Shown here: positions 1-8,637 of the stretch, piece after piece
How positions within the stretch are numbered: position 1 is the first letter of the stretch
Layout: the number at the start of each line of letters is the position of its first letter
The notes under the pieces: generated by a model
Database searches by the model: none
What the model was told of the DNA's origin: nothing
What the model saw: only the letters and a program-made list of their open reading frames with translations
DNA from: Euryodendron excelsum
Lineage: Eukaryota; Streptophyta; Magnoliopsida; Ericales; Pentaphylacaceae
Assembly: GCA_033060915.1 (NCBI GenBank)
Contig: CM065377.1
Coordinates: 60,689,683-60,753,682, forward strand
Direction: 5' to 3'
Length of the DNA stretch: 64,000 nt
Made by a program: the position numbers and the translations under genes

Positions 1-120
1 GTAACATTTATAAATTTTCAAGTTTTCGAATTAAAAATACCACATCATACCACCAGTAGTGGAACTAATCGGAAAGAAAAGAAGAAAAGGGAAAAGGTTT
101 ACAAAATAAACCTCCTAAAA

Positions 121-560
121 CTTATGAAGATGTTTGTTACAGGTGTGATATAAAAAGATATTGGTCACGCACCTGTAGCACGTCGAAACCATTAATAGAT
201 CTTTATCGGGCATCAACAAAAGATAAAGGGAAAAAGGGATAAATAAATTTTACAGACCTTGATGGCTCTGTAGATATCACTCATCTTGATGTTTCAGATT
301 TCTTTATAGATCCTAATGAAAAAATAAATCACTTGATTGGTGATGGAAATGTCTGCACCAACTAGTTTTTCTAAGCTGTTTCATTTTTGTAAAAAAATTT
401 ATATTTTGTGTATAGAAGCATGGAATGTATCAGTAAATTAATTACTTTCAAGATGAATGATGGAGATATATGTCTAGTAGACAGTACAACAACTCATACA
501 ATTTTTTGAGAGAAAAAATATTTTATAAACTTAACATTAGCTGAAAATAATGTTAAGACA
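121..560 (+). pseudogene. copia gag C-terminus and protease start (remnant)
   Basis: Around 133-177 the plus strand reads CYRCDIKRYWSRTC, a CX2CX4HX4C-type retroviral zinc knuckle in which the histidine position is now tyrosine. Downstream, around 255-345, a segment reads FTDLDGSVDITHLDVSDFF, which I recognise as the linker found in this position in copia polyproteins. At 470-505 the frame gives LVDSTTTHTIF, matching the DS(A/G)(T/A)-type aspartic protease active-site region with the catalytic Asp kept. In-frame stops interrupt the region. The knuckle and protease assignments come from motif recognition only. Confidence 0.75.
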
Positions 561-582
561 ATATCTAGTATTACAAAATTAA

Positions 583-1790
583 TTGAAAATTCCGGAAGAG
601 CTAATATATTTTTGTCAAAAGGAACAAGGCTCTATTGATAATGCTATGTATTCAACTAGAGTTACAAAGAATTTGCTCAGTTTTAAAGATATATGTAATA
701 ATGGTTATCATATAAAGACAACAAATGAATATAGTAAAGAATATATTTACATTACTTCTATTGTTTCATGCCAGAAGCATATATTAGAAAAATTTGCTAC
801 CTTATCTTCTGGATTATATTATACAACTATAAGAATTATGGGATCACCTGAAGTGATGCACCAGAAGTGTTTTGATCTAAGGAGTTTTACACTTTGGCAT
901 GATCGTCTTGGTCATTCAAGATCAACGATGATGCGTTGAATAATTGAGAACTCCCATGGACATCCGTTAAAGAACCAGAAGATTTTTTTGTTAAGTGATT
1001 ATACGTGTCCCGATTTTTCAAAAGGGAAATTAATTGTAAGACCATCCTTTCAAAATTAGTAATTGAATCCCAAAACTTTTTACAAAGAATTTAGGGGGAT
1101 ATATGTGGGCCAATATATCCACCATGTGGACCATTTCGTTATTTTATGGTTTTAATATATGCATTCACATGATAATCACATGTTTGTTCACTTTCTACTC
1201 GTAACATTGCATTTGTTAGGCTTCTTACTCAAATTATCAGATTAATAGCACAATTTTCAAATTATCCAATTAAGTTAATCGATTGGATAATGCTGGTGAG
1301 TTTACATCTCAAATTTTTGATAATTATTGTATGTCTATAGGAATTGATGTTGAATATCCTATTGCATATACACACACAAAATTGTCTAGCTGAATCTTTT
1401 ATTAAACGCTTTCAGTTGATAGCTCGACCTTTACTAATGAGAACAAAATTACCTGTCTTTGTTTACGGATATGCCATATTACATGCTACATCATTGGTTC
1501 GTGTATGACCTACTGCTTATAATGAATATTCACTATTATAGCTTGTTTTTGGTCAACAACCAAATATTTCACATCTAAGGATTTTTGGTTGTGTTATATA
1601 TGTATCAATTGTGTTACCACAACGTATTAAGATGGGTCCCTAATGTCGACTTGAGATTTATATTAGTTTTGATTCTCTATCTATTATTAAATATATTGAG
1701 CCTTTAATAGGGGATACATTCATTGCACGTTTTGTGGATTGTCATTTGGATAAGACACTTGTCCCACCATTAGGGAGAGATAAGACATAA
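583..1790 (+). pseudogene. copia gag-pre-integrase and integrase (remnant)
   Basis: The frame at 583-939 carries the end of the protease region and then LWHDRLGHSRSTMMR near 891-936, the HHCC-type zinc-binding start of the copia integrase (gag_pre-integrs family). A stop follows at 937-939. The integrase core continues in broken frames: GDICGPIYPP near 1096-1125 is the first-Asp region of the DDE core. Near 1390 a segment reads CLAESFIKRFQLIARPLL, which matches the third-acidic-residue helix (N...AE..I). Near 1545-1600 there is FGQQPNISHLRIFGC, the conserved copia integrase C-terminal block. Several frameshifts and stops make it nonfunctional. Confidence 0.85.
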
Positions 1791-1895
1791 CTAGAAAAGC
1801 AACATGAGATCACTTGGAATGCTTCCATAATATTTCATCTTGATTATCGAACAAATCAATGTGAATCAGAAATTCATAGGATCATTTATTTACGA

Positions 1896-2731
1896 ATGAT
1901 TGCAAATCAATTACCTGATGTGTTTACCGACACAAAGAAGATAACAAAATCATATATGCTAGCTGCTAATATCCCAACACGTATTGATGTCCCTGTAAGA
2001 CAATTTGCTAATATAGCAGTAAATGAATCTAAAGTACACATGAAGCGTGGGAAACCTGCTTGTGCAATAGACACAGTTCTTAGAAATAGGAAGCCACAAA
2101 TACATAAGTAAGTTAATATTCCTAAAGAAACCACAATATCTAAACTTCTAGAGGAAGGAACTCTTGTAAAAGAATTTCTAGAAGAGAAACCTCCTGAAGA
2201 AATATCCTTTACAAAGGAAATAATACCTGACAATAATGAGATCTCAATAAGCTATGTGAATACATGAAAAAGATGGAATAGAAATAAAATTGTTGTTAAC
2301 AACATATTTTTATTTCAAGTAGCTCTCGAAATTACAAAGTAATGAGGAGATTGAACCATAGACAGTTGATGAATGTCGATGTAAAAAGAATTGGCCAAAA
2401 TAGAAAAAAGTTATTGAGACAGAATTAAACTCATTAACACAACGCAAAGTATTTAGACCCATAGTTCAAACACCAGAAGATTTAAAATCGGTTGGATATA
2501 AGTGGGTATTCGTGCGAAAACGAAATGAGAGAAATGAAATCGCGAGATATAAAGCACGACTAGTAGCATAAGGTTTCTCGTAGAGACGTGGTATTGATTA
2601 TGACGAAACATACTATCCTGTAATGGATACAATTACATTCAGATTCTTGATTAGTTTATCAATCTCAAAAGGACTTGATATGCGTCAGACGGACGTAGTG
2701 ATAGCCTACTTATATGGTGAATTAGATAATG

Positions 2732-2763
<32 letters not shown>

Positions 2764-3160
2764 ATTCTTGAATGATTTAAAATGCTTGAAGCAAATATTT
2801 CAAAATCACTAAGCTTATATTCTTTGAAGCTTCAAAGATCTTTATATGGGTTAAAATAATTTGGACCATGTGGTACAATCATCTAAATGAATATCTATTG
2901 AAAAATGGATATGTGAATAATACAATTTTTTTATGCGTTTATATTAAGAAATCAGAATCTGAATTTGCTATTATTGCATTCTATGTCGATGATTTGAATC
3001 TTGTTGAAACTCATGAAGAGATTACAACAACTGTTAGTTATTTAAAAAAGGAGTTTGAAATGAAATATCTTAGAAAAACAAAATTCTGTCTTGGATTACA
3101 AATTGAGCACTTATTAAATGAAATTCTCATCCATCGGTCTACATATACATAAAAGGTTCT
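1896..3160 (+). pseudogene. copia reverse transcriptase (remnant)
   Basis: The frame at 1896-2111 matches the spacer between integrase and RT in dicot copia elements. RT proper starts near 2385 with a WPK..K..IETELNSL block, then GYKWVFVRKRNERNEIARYKARLVA and GFSQRRGIDYDETYYPV in the same general region. The catalytic box is AFYVDDLNLVE, with YVDD at 2982-2993, inside the frame 2868-3152. A (TA)n expansion at 2732-2759 interrupts the palm region. Stops and frameshifts are frequent. Confidence 0.9.
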
Positions 3161-3399
3161 GAATTGATTTTATATGAAGAAAGCTCATCTATTGAGTTCT
3201 CTCATGATTGTTTAATCACTAGATGTACAAAAGAATTTTTTTTTTCATCAAGAAGATGGTGAAGAAATTCTTGGTCATGAAATACCATATCTCATTGCTA
3301 TTGGAGCTCTTATGTATCTTACAAATTATACAAGAACTAATATTATATTTCTGTCAATTTATAGCAATATATAGTTCGGCACCAATTCAGAGACATTGA

Positions 3400-3985
3400 A
3401 AAGAGGTGAAGCACATACTCTGTTACTTTCGAGAAATAACAACTATGAGTTTATTCCATTTAAAGGGACCAGAATCAGAGCTAGTTGACTATGCAGATGC
3501 TAGTTACCTCTATGATCCACATAAAACACAATCACAAATCGGGTATGTATTTACCTATGGTGATATTACTATATCTTGGCGATCTGTGAAACAAACACTA
3601 ACTGTAACTTCTTCAAATCATTCTGAGATCATTGCAATTCATGAAGCAAGTCGAAAGTACATTTAGTTGAGATTTATGATCCAACATATTCAAGAAAGTT
3701 ATAGAGTATTCTCAATCAAAGATACCTCAACGATATTGTATGAATATAATATAACATGTATTGCACAAATTAAGGGAGGCTACATCAAAGGTGACAAAAC
3801 CAAACATATATATCTAGAGTTTTTTAATGCACATGAACTCTAGAAAAACAGTGATATTGATGTCCAACAAATACATTCAAGTGGCAATTTGACAGATTTA
3901 TTTACTAAAACACTCTCAACTGCAACATTTGAGAAATTAGTAAACAATATTGGCCTATGTCGTCTCAAAGATATTTCATTCTGAA
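3400..3985 (+). pseudogene. copia RNase H and polyprotein C-terminus (remnant)
   Basis: The frame 3406-3666 reads LVDYADASYLYDPHKTQSQIG followed by ISWRSVKQTLTVTSSNHSEI, which is the copia RNase H domain. YADAS carries the first catalytic acidic residue and the HSE segment the next conserved acid. After a stop at 3664-3666 the C-terminal tail continues in other frames to about 3980, including the IQHIQ and DLFTK-type blocks (3893-3910) that close copia polyproteins. Confidence 0.88.
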
Positions 3986-4241
3986 CAAGTGAAGCTATCA
4001 ACTTCATACTAGATGTATGGATGAGGGGGAGTCACATACTGTACTCTTTTTCCTTCGCCAATAGTTTTTTTTCCATAAAATTTTTCTTAGCAAGGTTTTA
4101 ATGAGGCAGTTTTCACACATCCATACCTTACCATGCTGCATAAGAATATTGCACTCTTTTTTTTTTTTGCTAAGGTTTTTTTCCACTGAATTTTTCCTAG
4201 TAAGGTTTTAATGAGGCATATTTTTGTGAAAAAGTCATCCA

Positions 4242-4248
4242 GGGGGAG
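4242..4248 (+). promoter_or_regulatory. Polypurine tract of copia element
   Basis: A run of G/A residues abuts the first TG of the LTR. In LTR retrotransposons this primes plus-strand DNA synthesis. Its position fixes the LTR start. Confidence 0.75.
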
Positions 4249-4629
4249 TGTTATGAAAACAATGAAATTATTGTTCATGGATAACTTTTGCAATAATAAA
4301 GTAAGCAATGACATTTTTCTCACATTACTGTGCATTTTCTTCGTCTATAAATAAAGCTGGATAAAGACAAGAGGAGAGAGAGAAAGAGGAAAGAGAGAAA
4401 AAGAAGAAGAGAGAAAAAAAAACAAAGAATGTAGATAAAATATTTAAGTTCAAGTTATGTTTTATATTTTGTTTGATGATAAAAATAAAGTCTTAAGTGA
4501 TCAAGAAGATCTATCCCTCTTAGTTCTAGAAGAACTATTTAACTATTATTTTATAGTTCCAGAATAACTAATTTTATTATATTGTGTTTGGTTATTTTGC
4601 TTGCTTTATATTTTTTTAGTTTTATAACA
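4249..4629 (+). repeat. 3' LTR of the copia element (381 bp)
   Basis: The LTR begins TGTTAT and ends ATAACA, a perfect 6-bp terminal inverted repeat with the canonical TG...CA ends. It is immediately preceded by the polypurine tract AGGGGGAG (4241-4248). A TATA box (TATAAATA, 4346-4353) lies about 100 bp inside, followed by a purine-rich R/U5 leader with GAGAG repeats (4371-4415). The right boundary is supported independently, because homology to the second copy of the flanking repeat (12163 onward) starts directly after 4629. The matching 5' LTR and 5-bp target duplication would lie left of the window. Confidence 0.88.
4346..4353 (+). promoter_or_regulatory. TATA box in copia LTR
   Basis: TATAAATA located 97 bp after the LTR start, with a purine-rich leader starting ~25-30 bp downstream. 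This is the normal arrangement for a short copia LTR promoter. No transcription evidence is available here. Confidence 0.6.
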
Positions 4630-4829
4630 AAAAAACAAATAATATTGTAACAATCAATGGTATGATCAAAATAATCTATTGCTAGAAAAAAGTTAAGTTA
4701 CTCCATCATAGGATTAATTTCTTGGTTTAAAGTAAGATTTGACCTGTCCTACATAGACATCAAATTCAAGAGGAAGAAAAAATCTTTTAAAAGAAATAAA
4801 GTTGCTAAAAGATATACCAATTGCAATAC
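4630..4829 (+). repeat. Repeat R1, left half (split by MULE)
   Basis: This 200 bp is a diverged direct copy of 12163-12370: both start with an A-run plus CAAATAAT, share 'caatcaatggtat', 'ctccatcatagga', 'gacatcaaattcaagagg' and end at 'gatataccaat'. The right half of R1 resumes at 11850 after the MULE. R1 and R2 are two copies of one sequence, so R2 shows the state before insertion. The nature of R itself is unknown. Confidence 0.85.
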
Positions 4830-4967
4830 AAAAACTCTACACCCACCGCATTTGTTACCGAAGTTTTTAACCCTTACCAAAACGACGTCGTTTTGAATTT
4901 AAAAAAACAAAAGCCTAAAAGTCAAAATTTGGGGATGATTTTAGCCAAATTTAAAGCACAAATTTTA
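4830..4967 (+). repeat. Left terminal inverted repeat of MULE
   Basis: About 138 bp that pair with 11710-11849 in inverse orientation. Shared landmarks in order are the ACTCTACACCCAC terminus, GCATTTGTT, CCGAAGTTTTTA, AACGACGTCGTTTT, AATTTGGGGA and CACAAATTTT. The exact outer base is uncertain by a few nucleotides because the arms differ at their tips. Confidence 0.9.
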
Positions 4968-4974
4968 TCCTCCA

Positions 4975-5285
4975 AAGAGAGAGAGAGCTCCGGCGACCAC
5001 CGCTCCCCCTCCGGCATCCTTAAATTCACTGCCGCCTCCTCCACCCTATGCAAAATCCACCTCGCCCCTTCCCTTCGTGTGTCCGATCTTCGTTTCGTCC
5101 TCTCTTTGCCCGATGGTTCAGATTCTTTGAACGATTCTAACGGAGGGAAGCTTGTGATTGTTTACAGTGTTGTTGAGGCGAAATCAATCGTTGATGGAAA
5201 TTGGAAGAATTTTAGGTCTAATGTAATCATTTCTCATGAGTCTGGTGAGAAAGGTGTTATTTTGCAGAGAACTCAAAAGGTATAA
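4975..5285 (+). pseudogene. Coding-like exon carried at the 5' end of the MULE (unidentified)
   Basis: Directly inside the left TIR the sequence turns GC-richer and stays open for at least 100 codons. The frame starts within the TIR and ends at 5285. The peptide includes HRSPSGILKFTAASSTL, VSDLRFVLSLPDGSDS and GKLVIVYSVVEAKSI. Near 5277-5282 the exon runs into AAG|GTATAA, a plausible splice donor. I do not recognise the family. A GC-rich, codon-like segment next to a MULE TIR is what Pack-MULE gene capture produces, but it could also be the element's own leader exon or a second element-encoded protein. No promoter or downstream exon could be assigned. Confidence 0.45.
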
Positions 5286-6586
5286 TTCATGTCTTATTTG
5301 AAAAAATTTTGGTGAATTCATTGCTATTGTTGTTGTTCTTCATACTTAACAATGAAGTCTTAACTTTCATAAAGGATTACACCTTCTGAAGTTATAATTG
5401 TTTGAGTTTCACTGTCTATGATATCTATTTATCTGCATGATACTTCTTGTTCTCGATCTTGAAGCTCAGGTGAAATTATTAGGGGCATCTTAATATTTGA
5501 TTTTTTCTCTGAAAGTTTTGTTCCCCTTTGTTGTTGAAGTAAAATACAAAATTTGTCTCAAAATTTGGTGCTTACTGTGTTGTTCTGCTCAGCTTCTTTC
5601 ACCTTTTGTTGAACCTTGTTTGATGGCTTAAAGTCTCATGATTTCTATTCCATGGATACGAATTTGAGCTTGACGGAGAACAAAAAGAAATGAGAAAATG
5701 AAAAATTGAGATCTCATCTAAACCTTGGAAGGAATGAAGAAACACTAGAAAATGCTTAAAGTTTTTCTTCATTCTTAAAGTTAAGCATTTTCCATTCTTT
5801 TTCCTCATCCATTCGAAGTACCAAATGGAGTGTAAAAGGGTTTAAGCCTTAAGGTCACTTGCTTGGTCTAGATCATTTAATGATATGCCAAGATCAAGCA
5901 ACCTTGTTATGATGTTGTGCTTAGATCTTTGAATAACTTGAATTTTGATTTTGTGGCTTATATGCATTGCAGTATATATACAACGAGTGGGGGGGCTTCT
6001 TTGGATGGACTTCGGATCTACGCTCTTTATTTGCAAGATCCTAGAAAAAATAAGAATCTACTTTATTAAGAATGGTATATTCTCGCAATAGAGCAATTCT
6101 CTTCATATTTTTAGATAGATTTCGTTGTTCAAGTTATTCATAGTCAATGAGATACTGCAGATTTTGAATCTTTCGGTTTATAGTGATTTTGTGTTTTTTT
6201 TTCGAAATCAAATCAGTGGTAGAGCTCAGGTTAATTAGACAATAATAATCCCTCCCTCTCTGTCTCTGTCTCTTTCTCTCTCTTTTTATCTCTCTCTTTC
6301 TCTCTGTTTGATGTCAAGTCAATATCAATAGAACATAAGCAAGCTTGTAGTTGACGTTCAATATTTGCTTGCTTGATTGGATTTGACAAATTGAATTCTC
6401 CTTATAGACTTAATTCATACTCTGCTACTTGTAATTTGTTAGGTTTTAAGTAACAAATCACTACAATTTTGATGTCATTTGAGTCTGTTCCGTCGACATG
6501 ACCTCCTTATGTTGAGTGGAGACAATGAATAAGGAGAATATAAGGTATCGAGTGAGATTTAAAAAAAAAAGTTTGATAAGATAGGT
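5286..6586. other. MULE subterminal noncoding region
   Basis: No protein family is recognisable. Content is AT-rich with many stops. A CT-rich tract (6251-6309) is the only simple-sequence feature. An AG at 6580-6581 just before the transposase ATG (6587) could be a splice acceptor joining an upstream leader exon. Confidence 0.5.
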
Positions 6587-8066
6587 ATGAATAAGGATGG
6601 AAATGAGGCAAAAGAAAATTTTGAACATAGAGTTAAAGAACCGAATGAAGGAATGAAGTTTGACACACCAGATGAAGCTTATCTATATTACTCAACATAT
6701 GCTAAAGAAAAGAGGTTTACTGTGTCAAAAAGAAACTCAAGAAAGGGAAGCGATGGAAACTTGATGAATGTAACTTTTCAATGCAATTGTGGTGGGAAGA
6801 CAATGGTTACAATAACCAATCTGGTCAAACCACGACCGCAAACCAAAATTGAATGTCTAGCTCGCCTTAATTTGTCTATATGCCGGGATGGAAAATAGAG
6901 GTTAAATAAGGTTGTTTTGGAGTATAATCATGTAAATAGCCTTGGAAAGTTAAGGTTTTACAAGAGCTATAGAGTCCTTGATGAACATGTGAAAAAAAAG
7001 CTAGAATTGAATGATAAAGCTAGGATTAAGTTGCATAAGACTTATGACTCACTTTAGATTGAGGTAGAGGGACATGAGTGTTGAGTCAAGGTTGATCCTT
7101 GTTGACTCAAGGTTAATTCCCATGTTGATTTTGATGATAACTAAAACTTGTGTTGTGTTACTAATAAATCTACTTAGTGTGCAGATTAACAAAGTCATAA
7201 CTTAGACTTAAAGTTGGATCTTAAGTCTAATACATATCAAAGGAATGCACAACAAGTTCAAGATGCAAGCAATGAATTCAAAGGGCTATGCAATGAACCA
7301 AATTGAGAAATGATGCCTATCTTTACTTCAAACATGTGTTCTACATTCGAAGAGATTGAAGGTGTTCAATTGAAGCTTCTTTCAAGTATGCATAGTTTCA
7401 ATGAAGATTAACTTGCACCAGACTAAAGCCTTCATCAGAATATGCAAAGAACCATTGAAGAAGTGCAATGCTCAGTTGAAGATGAATTGACTGTTGAAGA
7501 ATTTGGAAAATGCTCAAGAGATAATTTCATCTGGTATGCTTAAGACCAATTTAAGACAATGAGATTGAAGTTGCTAAGAAGAGGGCTCACAATGAATATC
7601 TGATCTCTACATGGAATCCAAGTAAAGTATTCTTCTACAATGTAAAGGATCAATGAAGATTAGATGTGTGAACAGATTTCATCTAGTCTGCAATGGTCTC
7701 AGTAAAGTAATCTTTAATGAAGAATGAAGAATTGCTATCAAAGAGAAGAAATCAGAATTGAAGCATTGTGAAGCTTCATACAATTGAAGAAGATTGACAT
7801 TGAAAAAGATGTTCTACAATGATTGAAGAAGCTTTGCAAATGAAGAAGTAAAGTTCAGCTTTAATCAAATGAAGCTTTGACAGTTTGAGATTCAAGAAGA
7901 AGATCAACATTCAATGATTGATTCAATCCAAATTTAAATATAAGTTAACTCTGATGAGTTAAGAAGATTTGATTGATCATTATACCCCAAAGACATACTC
8001 CTTGAAGATCTTATACCAGTGCTTTGATAAGATTGATCAATAGAAATCTGAAGGCTGAATTCTGGG

Positions 8067-8425
8067 CAATGAGGGGACTCATGAAAATGAGGAGTCGCAT
8101 CCTGATCACAGACGTAAAAAGCCTGAAGACATATTGAACAATGAGGGGACTCATGGAAATAATGTGTCGCCTCTTGATCTCAGTAGCAAAATGGCTGGAG
8201 ACCAAATAGACAATGAGCGGACACATTGTTATGAAGTGTCGCCTTATGAACACAGACGCCAAGGCTGAAAGTTTAAATAATCAATAAGTGAACACATGAA
8301 GATGAAATGTCCCCTCCTGGTAGCAGAAGCAAAAGGCTGGAAGTTTTAAATGATCAATGAGTGGACACCTGAAGCAGAAGTGTCGCCTCATAACAGTAGA
8401 AGCCTAATATGAAGAAGACAGATAA
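8067..8425 (+). repeat. Five tandem ~72-bp repeats in solo LTR (U3)
   Basis: Units begin at about 8067, 8139, 8211, 8282 and 8355, each with a variant of CAATGAGGGGACTCATG followed about 20 bp later by a GTGTCGCCTC-like block. Period is 71-73 bp. They lie ~200-560 bp upstream of the TATA box, the usual place for LTR enhancer repeats. A partial sixth unit may continue to about 8465. Confidence 0.8.
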
Positions 8426-8629
8426 ACAAGGAGTCGCCTCATCAACATGAAGAGGGGACTCATGAACTCAGTGAACTATATCTGGTAAATGCAGAAGCAG
8501 AAAGTGTCGACACCACAAAAATGGAGCCGACTCTCTCTGTTATAACGACTATTTTTCTTAACGTTATAATGGATTGGACGCACATTAATGATACCCAACC
8601 AACTCCAACGGATGGAATCAATGCAAGGG

Positions 8630-8637
8630 TATATATA
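8630..8637 (+). promoter_or_regulatory. TATA box of solo LTR
   Basis: TATATATA at 8630-8637, preceded by GGG and downstream of the 72-bp repeats. It gives U3 of ~1.57 kb and R-U5 of ~0.56 kb if used. Orientation agrees with the plus-strand reading of the LTR. Confidence 0.6.

Larger units (their letters stand above)
1..4629 (+). mobile_element. Decayed Ty1/copia retrotransposon, 3' portion with 3' LTR
   Basis: The order of coding remnants read on the plus strand is gag zinc knuckle, aspartic protease, integrase, reverse transcriptase, RNase H. Integrase lying before RT is the diagnostic order of Ty1/copia elements. Reading frames are broken by many stops and frameshifts, so the element is dead. 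The 5' LTR and most of gag lie left of the window. The interior ends in a purine-rich tract just before 4249, followed by a complete LTR. Between 3975 and 4248 there is a noncoding stretch with two related copies of a block containing 'ggttttaatgaggca', which I read as the 3' untranslated spacer seen in many copia elements. Family assignment is confident; the lineage within copia is not assigned. Confidence 0.93.
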
